Shown: piece by piece, positions 8,695 through 16,570 of the stretch
Numbering within the stretch: position 1 is the first letter of the stretch
Layout: every line of letters starts with the position of its first letter
Assembly: GCA_039024315.1 (NCBI GenBank)
Contig: JBCCQN010000109.1
Coordinates: 1 to 27,286 of the forward strand
Direction: 5' to 3'
Length of the DNA: 27,286 bases
Origin: JBCAWW01 sp039024315
Lineage (GTDB): Bacteria > Bacteroidota > Bacteroidia > J057
Translations under genes and position numbers: made by a program
The notes under the pieces: generated by a model
What the model was told of the DNA's origin: nothing
The model's database searches: none
The model's input: the letters and a program-made list of their open reading frames with translations, nothing else

Positions 8695-9588
8695 ATGCAG
8701 TCGAAGACTTATGTAGATAATCGAAAGCTAGGCCTAGGAGCAAAGGCAAAAGCATTTTTGGAACTTACCAAAATGCGACTTACCAGCTTTGTGGCCTTTT
8801 CTGCGGTTTTTGGTTTTGCTATCGCCGCTGCTGGAACCGCTAGTTGGATCCAGTTGTTGATTGTAGGCTTAGCAGGCTTTATGATTACGGGAGGGGCCAA
8901 CGCCCTAAACCAGTTGTTTGAAAAAGACTTAGATGCAAAGATGACGCGAACTGCGGCCCGGCCCATGCCCGAAGGTCGTCTGACAGATGGAGAAACCCTG
9001 ATTTTTGCCTTGCTATTGGGGATTGGCGGAGTAGGACTATTGGGTTACTTTTTCAATCTTCCTGCCGCTTTGCTAGGGATTATTGGCTATTTATCGTATG
9101 CTTTTGTTTACACTCCGATGAAGCAGATGACACCCTTTGCTGTCTTTGTAGGAGCCATTCCCGGAGCACTACCTCCGATGATTGGCTGGGTCGCTTTCAC
9201 TGGAGCGTTGACAAGTGGCGGATGGTTACTCTTCGCCTTTCAGTTCTTCTGGCAATTCCCTCATTTCTGGGCCATAGCTTGGCTAATGGACGATGACTAT
9301 AAATTGGCCGGATTTCGCATGTTACCCACCGCTAGTGGACGTTCAAAGCGAAGTGCGCGTCTGGTCTTGGCCTACTCACTCTGCTTGGCAATCATGGCAT
9401 GGTTTCCCTATCGAATGGAAATGGTTGAATTCTATGGCATGCTCGGCTTAGTGAGCATTGGATTACTCTTTTCGGTGCCAGCGCTAATGTTGTTTCGACA
9501 GCCTGATAATTTGAAAAACGCACGTTACCTACTATTTGCTTCATTTTTTTACCTGCCACTGATGCAGTTAATCTTTTGGTTATCCTAA
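8695..9588 (+). CDS. ctaB: Heme O synthase (protoheme IX farnesyltransferase), UbiA family
   Basis: A 297-residue UbiA-type prenyltransferase that adds farnesyl to heme B, supplying CtaA with heme O. The first Asp-rich site is complete: N72-QLFEK-D78-L-D80-AKM-TRTAARP, with N69 just before it. The second site is the DDDYKLAGFRML stretch near residue 200. About nine hydrophobic helices follow the usual pattern, and the length is normal for CtaB. It starts 11 bp after ctaA and ends 12 bp before the first clear ATG of the next gene, so ctaA, ctaB and the first coxC are almost certainly co-transcribed. No odd features. Confidence 0.95.
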   Translation: MQSKTYVDNRKLGLGAKAKAFLELTKMRLTSFVAFSAVFGFAIAAAGTASWIQLLIVGLAGFMITGGANALNQLFEKDLDAKMTRTAARPMPEGRLTDGETLIFALLLGIGGVGLLGYFFNLPAALLGIIGYLSYAFVYTPMKQMTPFAVFVGAIPGALPPMIGWVAFTGALTSGGWLLFAFQFFWQFPHFWAIAWLMDDDYKLAGFRMLPTASGRSKRSARLVLAYSLCLAIMAWFPYRMEMVEFYGMLGLVSIGLLFSVPALMLFRQPDNLKNARYLLFASFFYLPLMQLIFWLS

Positions 9589-9600
9589 AATGTGAATGAT

Positions 9601-10218
9601 ATGGAAGTAGGGATGAGTTTAGAAAAGAAAAATTATATCGTACACCCATTGCGCTTCGCAATGTGGCTGTTTTTGCTTACGGTAATCATGATCTTTGGTA
9701 GTCTCACTAGTGCCTACCTCGTCAATAAATCATTTTTGGCCCAGCCAATGATTTATGATTTGCCTGCGGTATTGTTTACCAATCTGCTAGTGATTCTCTT
9801 TAGTAGTGTCCCAATGCAATATGCCGTTTGGGCAGGTAAGCGGGGAGAACATACCAAAGCGCTATTGGCTTTAGGCATGACCCTCGTTTTAGGGGTCTGG
9901 TTTATCCTAGGACAGTTTCAAGCTTGGGAAGAGTTGACGGCAAGTGGTCTTCCGCTAGTAGATTCGGCCCGTACAGACGCAATTAACCCTGGCAGAGTCG
10001 ATAATACGGTTTCTTTCTTTTATATTTTTACGGGCTTGCACGTCTTGCACTTAGTCGCTGCAATCATTGCGGTGGTTGTTACTTGGATCAAGACCGTTGC
10101 TAAAAAATATACCAAGGAAGGAATGGCTATCGGTTATGAACTAACGGCAACCTTCTGGCATTTTTTAGGGGCTTTATGGTTGTATTTATACTTATTTTTG
10201 AAATATACCCAGAGCTGA
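9601..10218 (+). CDS. coxC: Cytochrome c oxidase subunit III-like protein, short form
   Basis: About 205 residues with five membrane helices. It has the subunit III hallmark around FTGLHVLHLVAAI (near residue 145) and the terminal helix motif TFWHFLGALWLYLYLF. Subunit III stabilises the oxidase core and feeds the D-channel. The frame can start at GTG 9592, ATG 9601 or ATG 9613; I prefer an ATG. The one at 9613 is preceded by a weak purine-rich GGAAGTAGGG and gives MSLEKKNYIVHP, close to the usual N-terminus, so it remains a good alternative. A second, longer subunit III gene follows after 104 bp. Two subunit III genes in a row are, as I recall, common in Bacteroidota cox clusters. Confidence 0.9.
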   Translation: MEVGMSLEKKNYIVHPLRFAMWLFLLTVIMIFGSLTSAYLVNKSFLAQPMIYDLPAVLFTNLLVILFSSVPMQYAVWAGKRGEHTKALLALGMTLVLGVWFILGQFQAWEELTASGLPLVDSARTDAINPGRVDNTVSFFYIFTGLHVLHLVAAIIAVVVTWIKTVAKKYTKEGMAIGYELTATFWHFLGALWLYLYLFLKYTQS

Positions 10219-10258
10219 TGAGGCTAGGTAAGTCTTTATCTTTAATTGCCTAATCGAA

Positions 10259-10291
10259 ATTGAGGTTTTCTAGAAGTTTATATTAAATTTG
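10259..10291 (+). promoter_or_regulatory. Candidate Bacteroidota-type promoter before the long subunit III gene
   Basis: TAAATTTG at 10284-10291 matches the phylum's -7 consensus TAnnTTTG exactly. ATTG at 10259-10262 is a one-mismatch -33 box with a 21 bp spacer. Transcription would begin about 25 bp before the ATG at 10323. Just upstream, TAGGTAA and TTGCCTA (between about 10225 and 10252) could form a 7-bp stem. The promoter would let the second half of the cox cluster be expressed independently. This is pattern matching only. Confidence 0.4.
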
Positions 10292-10322
10292 TCTTTCCAA
10301 AGAACCACACTAATTATTATTC

Positions 10323-11510
10323 ATGGCGGATACAGCTGTCGATAAAAAAGCGTTAATAGAAGGCGAACGACCCATATTTAAAGCGAGCTATGGCAAGCTA
10401 ATGATGTGGTTTTTCCTCGTATCAGATGCCTTTACCTTTTCGGCTCTCCTGATCACTTATGGAGCGCTGCGCGTTAGTGCTACCACCGAAGGTTACGCTT
10501 GGTCAAATCCGGAAAATGTTTTTACCCACACCCCCTTCCTGTATGAATTTGCTCATATAGAAGCCCCTTTGGTCTTCGTGGGTATTATGACCTTCATCCT
10601 CATTATTAGTAGCGTGACGATGGTACTAGCGGTCGAAGCGGGCCATCGTAAATCTAAAAACGAAGTTGCGAAGTGGGTCTTGTTTACGATAATCGGTGGG
10701 GCAACTTTCTTAGGTTGTCAGGCCTACGAATGGTATCACTTCATCATCGGTACTGCGGATGGTGCCTATGCTGCCGAAATCGTTGATTTTGAGGGCAGTA
10801 TTGTGCCTCAGTCAGTCTTAGAAGAGCATGCGATGGTACAGCTTATGCCAACTTACGAAGGGGATGACGAACACGTAGTGGCTTCACTGACCGTTCGCGA
10901 TGGAGCGACCATCACCAATACGACACATATCGACATGATCCTAGAAGAAGCCTCCCATACGCATGCCGGTACCTATATGCTGTCAAAGAAAGAGGCTAGT
11001 CTTTTAAATATCTCTCAGCTAAATACCGGAAGCGACATTGTGGTCGCTTATCCCGTCAGAGAAGAAAACGAAGATATCTTTAATACTAAAGAAAAAGCCA
11101 TCATTGGATTCCGCCTTGCGGATGGACATCCCGTGGAGGAGCGCTTTGTGGTTGATCGAATCGCCGCTACTGCTCCTGTGATGAGTGAAGAAGAGCGCAA
11201 CAAACTAGAAGGAGCCGCTCTGGCAGCACGTGAAGAACAAGAAAAATGGAACCTGACTGATGGTGGAGCAAATTTATTTGCCAATGAGTACGGGCCGGCC
11301 GGTTTTGCAGATTTGTTCTTCTTTGTTACAGGCTTTCATGGTACACACGTATTCTCAGGCGTAGTTCTTCTCGTGATGCTATTTCTCAATGTCGTTAAAG
11401 GTACTTACGACCGTCGAGGACACTACGAAATGACTGAGAAAATTGGACTATACTGGCACTTTGTGGATTTGGTATGGGTCTTTGTATTTACCTTCTTCTA
11501 TCTTATTTAA
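10323..11510 (+). CDS. coxC: Cytochrome c oxidase subunit III, long form with a large periplasmic-side insertion
   Basis: A 395-residue subunit III. The first helices (about residues 25-50, 78-104 and 115-135, ending GCQAYEWYHF) and the last two (GFHGTHVFSGVVLLVML at 337-353 and YWHFVDLVWVFVFTFFYL at 377-394) are standard. Between them, about residues 143-322 form a soluble, mixed charged insert with no membrane segment, ending in an Ala/Glu-rich helix (EEERNKLEGAALAAREEQEK). By analogy with subunit III topology, the loop would face the periplasm. I recall an insertion at this place in other Bacteroidota, of unknown role. The gene follows the candidate promoter at 10259-10291 and is 28 bp before subunit IV. 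Confidence 0.92.
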   Translation: MADTAVDKKALIEGERPIFKASYGKLMMWFFLVSDAFTFSALLITYGALRVSATTEGYAWSNPENVFTHTPFLYEFAHIEAPLVFVGIMTFILIISSVTMVLAVEAGHRKSKNEVAKWVLFTIIGGATFLGCQAYEWYHFIIGTADGAYAAEIVDFEGSIVPQSVLEEHAMVQLMPTYEGDDEHVVASLTVRDGATITNTTHIDMILEEASHTHAGTYMLSKKEASLLNISQLNTGSDIVVAYPVREENEDIFNTKEKAIIGFRLADGHPVEERFVVDRIAATAPVMSEEERNKLEGAALAAREEQEKWNLTDGGANLFANEYGPAGFADLFFFVTGFHGTHVFSGVVLLVMLFLNVVKGTYDRRGHYEMTEKIGLYWHFVDLVWVFVFTFFYLI

Positions 11511-11538
11511 AGAACACACAGAAAGATACCTATATACT

Positions 11539-11871
11539 ATGGCAACAGCAGACGGAGCAGCAGCAAGAAAATCGATCTTTCGAACCTTCTGGATTCTTTT
11601 AGGTCTAACCGCTTTCGAATTTGTGATAGCTTTTACAAAGGCATTTTATGGTGAATGGTTTGGCCTCTCTGACGCCACAATAAAAGCTATTGTAGTCTCC
11701 ACTTTCATTGTGTTGACGATTTTCAAAGCATTTTACATTGTCGCAGAGTTTATGCACTTGCGCCATGAAGTAAAACGGCTAGGCTTTGTGATCTTAGTCC
11801 CCTTCATCTTTATCGTATGGCTGATTATAGGCTTGATTTGGGAAGGTGGCTCTTGGGGTTCGTTGGTATAA
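11539..11871 (+). CDS. coxD: Cytochrome c oxidase subunit IV (prokaryotic COX4 type)
   Basis: A 110-residue protein with three hydrophobic segments (about residues 15-35, 47-70 and 82-104), matching the small bacterial oxidase subunit IV family. The family-like stretch FKAFYIVAEFMHLRHEVK lies in the middle. The frame opens further upstream, at 11443, but that would overlap the end of the long subunit III gene. ATG 11539 begins the usual MATADGAAARKSIFRTFW N-terminus. The protein likely stabilises the oxidase core. The next gene begins 10 bp after the stop. Confidence 0.9.
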   Translation: MATADGAAARKSIFRTFWILLGLTAFEFVIAFTKAFYGEWFGLSDATIKAIVVSTFIVLTIFKAFYIVAEFMHLRHEVKRLGFVILVPFIFIVWLIIGLIWEGGSWGSLV

Positions 11872-11881
11872 TCCACGAATA

Positions 11882-12580
11882 ATGGCAAAATTTTCGCAAA
11901 CAAGAATTATCTTAAGTATAGTATTAGGAATGCCACTAATCTTAGTGGCATTTTTGTATCTATTTTCCAAACCGGTTTATCACTCTGTGCCTTATGTTTA
12001 CCAGACTTTGGCTACGGATGATAGCGTCGTCAGGTCTCTGCCGCAAGACTTTACCCTTTATGATCTAGATAGCAACGAATGGACCTCTGAAAGCCTGCGA
12101 GGTCATATGCTATTGATCAACTTCTTTTCGGCTCGAGACGACTCCGGTAGCAAGCGTACGGTACTTCATGGCAACATGAAACGCATCTACGACAATGTAA
12201 AGTGGGAAAATAATCCCGAGCTCCGCTTTCTCTCTATCAGTACGGGAGACAGTTTAGCTGATCTAAAAGCTTATGAACCTCAAATGGAGGATGTAGATGC
12301 CCGCTATTGGCCAATTTTGCATGGTGATAGGGAAGCCGTTTACAATTTAGCGGCCAATGCACTCGGCAATAGTCGTATGCTCCACGAAGGTACAGACTAT
12401 AAAGCTTTTACCGATTTCTATATCAGCTTGGTGGACAAAGATGGTAAGCTCAGGGCCAATTTTGTCGGTACTAATCTGAAGGAAGAACGCAAATTACAAG
12501 AAACTTTAGTAGCCCTTTGGCGGTTAGAATATGAGGATGAGATTGATGCTCCGTCCTTATTAACAACTGATCCAGAATAA
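11882..12580 (+). CDS. SCO1/SenC-like thioredoxin-fold membrane protein lacking copper ligands
   Basis: A 232-residue protein with one N-terminal membrane anchor (about residues 8-28) and a periplasmic thioredoxin-like domain. The core strand-turn pattern of the SCO family can be followed: LPQDFTLYDLDSNEWTSESL, then GHMLLINFFSARDD, and later FYISLVDKDGKLR. In SCO proteins, INFF-like strands lead into a copper-binding CxxxC. Here the place reads S83-ARDDSGSK91 with no cysteine. The later ligand His, expected just before the LVDKDG strand, is also absent (YKAFTDFY). The protein therefore is unlikely to deliver copper to CuA in the usual way. Position next to coxD argues for an oxidase assembly or structural role. 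The start is ATG 11882; a GTG at 11846 would overlap coxD. Confidence 0.8.
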   Translation: MAKFSQTRIILSIVLGMPLILVAFLYLFSKPVYHSVPYVYQTLATDDSVVRSLPQDFTLYDLDSNEWTSESLRGHMLLINFFSARDDSGSKRTVLHGNMKRIYDNVKWENNPELRFLSISTGDSLADLKAYEPQMEDVDARYWPILHGDREAVYNLAANALGNSRMLHEGTDYKAFTDFYISLVDKDGKLRANFVGTNLKEERKLQETLVALWRLEYEDEIDAPSLLTTDPE

Positions 12581-12582
12581 GT

Positions 12583-13137
12583 ATGAATAGCACGGTTTCT
12601 AAGTTTGACGATAAGCGATACGTCCCCCTTATTTGGACCGTCTCGGTTGCTGTACCCCTACTGGTAGCAATCATGATGACGCCCGATTTGTTGCCCAAGC
12701 TTGAACTCGGTTTTAATCCCTTTATCCTCTCCGCTCTCAACGCTGGCATAAATTCGATCGTGAGTGTACTATTGGTGCTAGGGTTTGTCTTTATTAAGCA
12801 GAAAAAAATTAAGCAGCACCGATTGATGATGCTATCAGCCTTTAGTCTTTCGGCTTTTTTCCTGATTTCCTATGTGCTCTATCACCTTGCGGTGGGACAT
12901 GTGAAGTACTGTGATGATGGCCTCATCCCTGCGACCTATTACTATCTACTATTAATTTCGCATGTGGTCCTGTCGGCGGCTATCGTACCTCTGGCTACTT
13001 TTTCGGTCTATCGAGGTCTGAGCGAACGCTATGACCGTCATCGCAAGATCGCTCGGATCACTTTTCCAATCTGGCTTTACGTATCAGTAACTGGAGTGAT
13101 CGTTTACTTTTTAGTTGCACCCTGTCAACCAGTTTAG
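12583..13137 (+). CDS. DUF420 membrane protein (CtaM/YozB-like oxidase maturation factor)
   Basis: A 184-residue protein with five hydrophobic helices (about residues 17-36, 48-70, 82-105, 122-144 and 158-178). Family-like histidines are seen in IKQHRLMM, VLYHLAVGH and LISHVVLS. DUF420 includes the Staphylococcus aureus protein CtaM, which is needed for a functional aa3-type oxidase, and gene neighbourhood here fits the same role. It begins 2 bp after the SCO-like gene, so the two are probably translationally coupled. The function is inferred from family and context; no catalytic motif is known. Confidence 0.82.
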   Translation: MNSTVSKFDDKRYVPLIWTVSVAVPLLVAIMMTPDLLPKLELGFNPFILSALNAGINSIVSVLLVLGFVFIKQKKIKQHRLMMLSAFSLSAFFLISYVLYHLAVGHVKYCDDGLIPATYYYLLLISHVVLSAAIVPLATFSVYRGLSERYDRHRKIARITFPIWLYVSVTGVIVYFLVAPCQPV

Positions 13138-13141
13138 TGCC

Positions 13142-13399
13142 ATGAAAAAGATCTTATTTCGCTTTTTGGTTTTTGGGATGGCCACTTTGTGGAACGCTCA
13201 TTCCCTTTATGCGCAATGTACCCAATGTAAAAGTGCTGCTGCGGCAAAGGATGAGGCTGGAAATATGTACGTTGGTGAAGGGCTCAATTTTGGTATCCTC
13301 TACCTACTGGCTCTGCCGTTCTTACTGATCGCCCTAGTAGGAGGCTTTTGGCTGTACCGTAATTATCAGCTTAAGCGCAAAAGCTTAGTCGAAAACTAG
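13142..13399 (+). CDS. Small CxxC membrane protein at the end of the cox cluster
   Basis: An 85-residue protein with a cleavable signal peptide ending near LYAQ (residue 24), then the motif C26-T-Q-C29. A short polar linker, one membrane helix (about residues 50-74, LNFGILYLLALPFLLIALVG) and a basic tail follow. The frame can start at a TTG inside the preceding gene, but ATG 13142, 4 bp after that gene's stop, gives a normal signal peptide. I recognise the layout (signal, CxxC, GLNxGILYL helix) from small proteins at the end of Bacteroidota cox clusters, but know no assigned function. A redox or metal-handling role in oxidase assembly is inferred from the CxxC and location. Confidence 0.75.
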   Translation: MKKILFRFLVFGMATLWNAHSLYAQCTQCKSAAAAKDEAGNMYVGEGLNFGILYLLALPFLLIALVGGFWLYRNYQLKRKSLVEN

Positions 13400-13429
13400 G
13401 CAGGTAAGTAGTTCCTTGTATAGGGATTA

Positions 13430-13526
13430 CTGCTGCGCAGAACGCTCATCCTTTGAGGAAAATATTTTGATCACATTATAGGCACATGCATGCCGCGCCC
13501 AATTGACATAGCGTTCTGCGAAGCAG
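13430..13526. repeat. REPIN-like pair of inverted short hairpin repeats between convergent genes
   Basis: Two copies of one motif face each other across 63 bp. The left arm, 13430-13446, reads CTGCTGCGCAGAACGCT. The right arm, 13510-13526, reads AGCGTTCTGCGAAGCAG, whose reverse complement is CTGCTTCGCAGAACGCT. They differ at one base. Each arm also folds on itself: CTGC-TGC-GCAG on the left and CTGC-GAA-GCAG on the right. The pair lies between the + strand cox cluster end (13399) and the - strand mtaB end (13558), so it could also form a long stem in transcripts from either side. No T run follows, so it is not a standard terminator. Confidence 0.7.
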
Positions 13527-13557
13527 CAGCAAAAAAACAATAAGATCGAAGGTAAAA

Positions 13558-14898
13558 TCAATGAGGTACAGAATACTCTACTGCAGCCTCTGTCTTTTCT
13601 AACTGCATGATGCCTTTGTCATTGACTTCGACTAGCTCACGCTTCCTGATGGCGTTGATTAGCTCGGCTTTAAAAGGCGTCTCCACTTTGATATAGTTGT
13701 CTGTAAAGCCATGCATCATGCCACCTGGGTTCGCTTTCCCTTCAAACAATACGGGCCGTTCTTGACCCACGAAGTTTTCGTAGAAGACACGACGCTTTTT
13801 ATTTGAAAGCATTCGCAGGCGCTTACTTCTGGCATGCCGGACCTTTAAGGGTACAGCCCCATCCATATTGATCGCAACCGTATTTTCTCGTTCTGAATAA
13901 GAAAAAACGTGTAGATAGGAAATGTCGAGCTCCGTGAGGAATTGATAGGTGTCTTCAAAATGGGTATCGGTTTCTCCCGGAAAGCCAACGATCACATCCA
14001 CGCCTATACAAGCATCTGGCATCAAGGCCTTAATGGTTTGAACTCGATCGACATACAACTCTCGCCGATAACGCCGCCTCATCTTGGCTAGCATCTCGTT
14101 GTTTCCACTTTGCAGCGGCACATGAAAGTGCGGCATAAAGCGCTGGGCTTGAGTCACATACGCGATAATATCGTTGTTGAGGAGGTTCGGTTCAATGGAA
14201 CTAATACGAATTCTCTCTACCCCTGATAGTTCGGGTGCTGTATCGAGCATTTGCACGATATCAAAAAAGCTACCAGGTTGATCTTTGCCATAGTCTCCAA
14301 TATTGACCCCTGTTAGTACGATTTCCTTAATTCCCTTTTGGGCAAGGGTTGCGGCATTGCGGAGTATATTCTCTCGGCTATCACTACGACTCTTGCCTCT
14401 CGCCAATGGGATGGTACAAAAAGAGCATTTGTAGTCGCAACCGTCTTGAATTTTAAGGAAAGAGCGGGTACGGTCGCCTAAAGAATAAGCATCTACAAAA
14501 CCATTGACCTCTTGAATCTCGCTATTGTAAACGCAGGGATTTGGCTCTTTGGTAAAATCCTCTACCAGCTCCATAATCCTAAATTTGTCCCCTGCTCCTA
14601 GAACAAGATCAACACCAGGGATTTGCGAAATCTCCTTCGGTTTGAGTTGTGCATAACAGCCCACCACAATGACATAACCCTCAGGATTTTGTTTGAGAGC
14701 CTGTCTAATGATGTTGCGGCATTTTTTATTGGCATTTTCTGTTACTGAACAGGTATTAACCACATAAACGTCAGCGACAGAGGAGAAATCTGTCTTGCTA
14801 AATCCATTTTCCAGAAACTGACGACCGATGGCCGAAGTCTCTGTAAAATTTAGTTTACAGCCAAGCGTATGAAATGCGACCGTTTGCATATGCTGCAA
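13558..14898 (-). CDS. mtaB: tRNA t6A37 methylthiotransferase MtaB (radical SAM)
   Basis: A 446-residue methylthiotransferase that converts t6A37 to ms2t6A37 in ANN-decoding tRNAs. The N-terminal MTTase domain has its three cluster cysteines: Cys14 (TLGCKLN), Cys50 (VNTCSVT) and the one in VVGCYAQLKP near residue 80. The radical SAM site is CDYKCSFCTIPLARGKSRS, near residue 153, and HVPLQSGN and VIVGFPGETD follow as usual. A C-terminal TRAM-like domain ends the protein. TLGCKLNxxET and the length place it with MtaB rather than MiaB or RimO. The gene lies 37 bp behind the histidine kinase gene on the same strand and may share its transcript. Confidence 0.93.
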   Translation of the reverse strand: MQHMQTVAFHTLGCKLNFTETSAIGRQFLENGFSKTDFSSVADVYVVNTCSVTENANKKCRNIIRQALKQNPEGYVIVVGCYAQLKPKEISQIPGVDLVLGAGDKFRIMELVEDFTKEPNPCVYNSEIQEVNGFVDAYSLGDRTRSFLKIQDGCDYKCSFCTIPLARGKSRSDSRENILRNAATLAQKGIKEIVLTGVNIGDYGKDQPGSFFDIVQMLDTAPELSGVERIRISSIEPNLLNNDIIAYVTQAQRFMPHFHVPLQSGNNEMLAKMRRRYRRELYVDRVQTIKALMPDACIGVDVIVGFPGETDTHFEDTYQFLTELDISYLHVFSYSERENTVAINMDGAVPLKVRHARSKRLRMLSNKKRRVFYENFVGQERPVLFEGKANPGGMMHGFTDNYIKVETPFKAELINAIRKRELVEVNDKGIMQLEKTEAAVEYSVPH

Positions 14899-14935
14899 AT
14901 TTACGGCTTTCTAGCCACTTATGGTAGAGACGCAA

Positions 14936-16570
14936 TTACTTTGCTAGGGTAAAATAAAAGGTGGTACCCTCTCCTTCTGTAGAACTTAGCCATATCTTGC
15001 CTCCATGTTGTGAGACAATTTCCTTACAAATAGCCAAACCGATCCCACTGCCTTGGTGATCGTGGCGAGAGTGAAGTTTACGAAATAGCATGAAAATAGT
15101 ATCGTAGAAATCTTGGCGAATACCTTCCCCATTATCACTTACACAAAACTGCCACGTACTCTCGTTTTCTTGGCTACGCAATACGATTCGGGGAGCCAGA
15201 TCGGGCTTACGAAACTTGATAGCATTACTGATAAGGTTGAGATATACTTGCTTTAGCTGTACAGGATTGGCATAGATGTGTTGTGGCATTGACTCTACTG
15301 TGATGAGGGCTTTACTCTCTTTGATGACTTGCTGTAATGAATCTAAAACACTGTTGATCAAATCATTAGGATTGATGTGTTCTTTTTCTGCATCTTGAGA
15401 GTTAACCCTAGCAAACTCAAGTAAACCCTCTATCAATTGACTCATATCAGAGACTCCAGAAATGATAAAGTCTAGAAACTCTTTACCATCTTGGTCTAAG
15501 ATATCGGTATAACGCCTTTTGAGGAGTTGACTAAAGTTGCCAATGGTCCGCAAGGGTTCCTTTAGATCATGAGAAGCAACGTAGGCAAAATTTTCTAATT
15601 GGAGATTCGAGTCAATGTATTGTTGAAGCTGTTGATTTTTTTCGTCTAGCTCTTTGACTTTTGCCTCAAGAATCAATTGGTTTTCTTGTTCCGCTAGGCG
15701 TAAGAGCTCCTCCTTTTGATTTCGTTCTAGCTCTGCGGCAATCCTTGAGGAGTAAATTTGCATTACTGTTTGGGCCATGGCTACTCGTGAGAGGGGCTTA
15801 GTATCCATGATGACGAGATGACCGATCAACTGTTGAGTAGAGTTGAAAAGCGGGACTCCCAGATAGCCTTCAATAGATAGGTCTTCAAGATCCTTGTCCT
15901 TGGGATAGAGTTTGGCCGCATTGGCTACGATACAGAGACTTTCGGTAGTATTGATGAGTTTTTCACACGGGGTTTCTGAGATGGAGTATGAGTGGGTCCC
16001 CAAACGGTCTTTCATCCAAAAGGCTTGACTACTAAGCTGATATGCATCACGATCCAAGGTACAGATCATCACATACTCAACATCTAGTGTTTTAGCAATT
16101 CCTCTGACGATTCTTTCGAGAAAAGATTCTTGGGTGTGATTGGCCAGAGTATGTTTGATCAGCTCCAGAACTCGGTATATCTCGGGATGATTTTCGGCTA
16201 GCTCTAGTTTTTGGATTTGACACAGGAGGTAGGCTGTATCATTGAGCAAAATCTTGGAGCGTTTGATCTGTAGCAATTGCTGATCCTGTTCGTTGATCGA
16301 CCAAGAGATGATTTGAGGAGTAGAATGATCACTAGCAAAGGCTACCCGATCATACTCTTGGATTTGGCGAGCCACCTCAGATGAAAATAATTCGAAGTCG
16401 TTGTGAACCGCGAGCTTAGGTGGTAGGGTAAAAAGCGATTGAGCTTTCTTATTATACGCAAGCCAGTGGCACGACATATCTTTAATGATACACGCGTCTG
16501 GTAAAGATTGAAAGAGCAGGTCAAAATCGAGCGAGATTGTGTTGATTCTTTCCTCTTTGGTCATAGGCAA
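14936..16570 (-). CDS. Soluble sensor histidine kinase with PAS-like and GAF domains
   Basis: A 544-residue kinase without membrane segments. Residues about 10-115 look like a PAS domain (LFQSLPDACIIKDM), and about 135-282 like a GAF domain (QESFLERIVRGIAKTL...GYLGVPLF). A coiled coil (about 280-325) leads to the HisKA helix with phosphorylated His334 in VASHDLKEPLRTIGNF. The ATPase part has the N box (NLISNAIKFRKP), DNGEGI and GSGIGLAICKEIV. There is no receiver or output domain, and no response regulator gene nearby, so the partner is unknown. The GAF domain lacks an obvious bilin-binding Cys context, so a light role cannot be claimed. mtaB lies 37 bp downstream on the same strand. Confidence 0.88.
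   Translation of the reverse strand: MPMTKEERINTISLDFDLLFQSLPDACIIKDMSCHWLAYNKKAQSLFTLPPKLAVHNDFELFSSEVARQIQEYDRVAFASDHSTPQIISWSINEQDQQLLQIKRSKILLNDTAYLLCQIQKLELAENHPEIYRVLELIKHTLANHTQESFLERIVRGIAKTLDVEYVMICTLDRDAYQLSSQAFWMKDRLGTHSYSISETPCEKLINTTESLCIVANAAKLYPKDKDLEDLSIEGYLGVPLFNSTQQLIGHLVIMDTKPLSRVAMAQTVMQIYSSRIAAELERNQKEELLRLAEQENQLILEAKVKELDEKNQQLQQYIDSNLQLENFAYVASHDLKEPLRTIGNFSQLLKRRYTDILDQDGKEFLDFIISGVSDMSQLIEGLLEFARVNSQDAEKEHINPNDLINSVLDSLQQVIKESKALITVESMPQHIYANPVQLKQVYLNLISNAIKFRKPDLAPRIVLRSQENESTWQFCVSDNGEGIRQDFYDTIFMLFRKLHSRHDHQGSGIGLAICKEIVSQHGGKIWLSSTEGEGTTFYFTLAK

Noticed and set aside
11443..11538. Longer N-terminus for subunit IV
   Set aside because: It would overlap the conserved last helix of the long subunit III. 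The ATG at 11539 gives the family's usual N-terminus.
13400..13557. Classical terminator between the cox cluster and mtaB
   Set aside because: The inverted arms can pair, but no T run follows on either strand; the repeat interpretation explains the sequence better.
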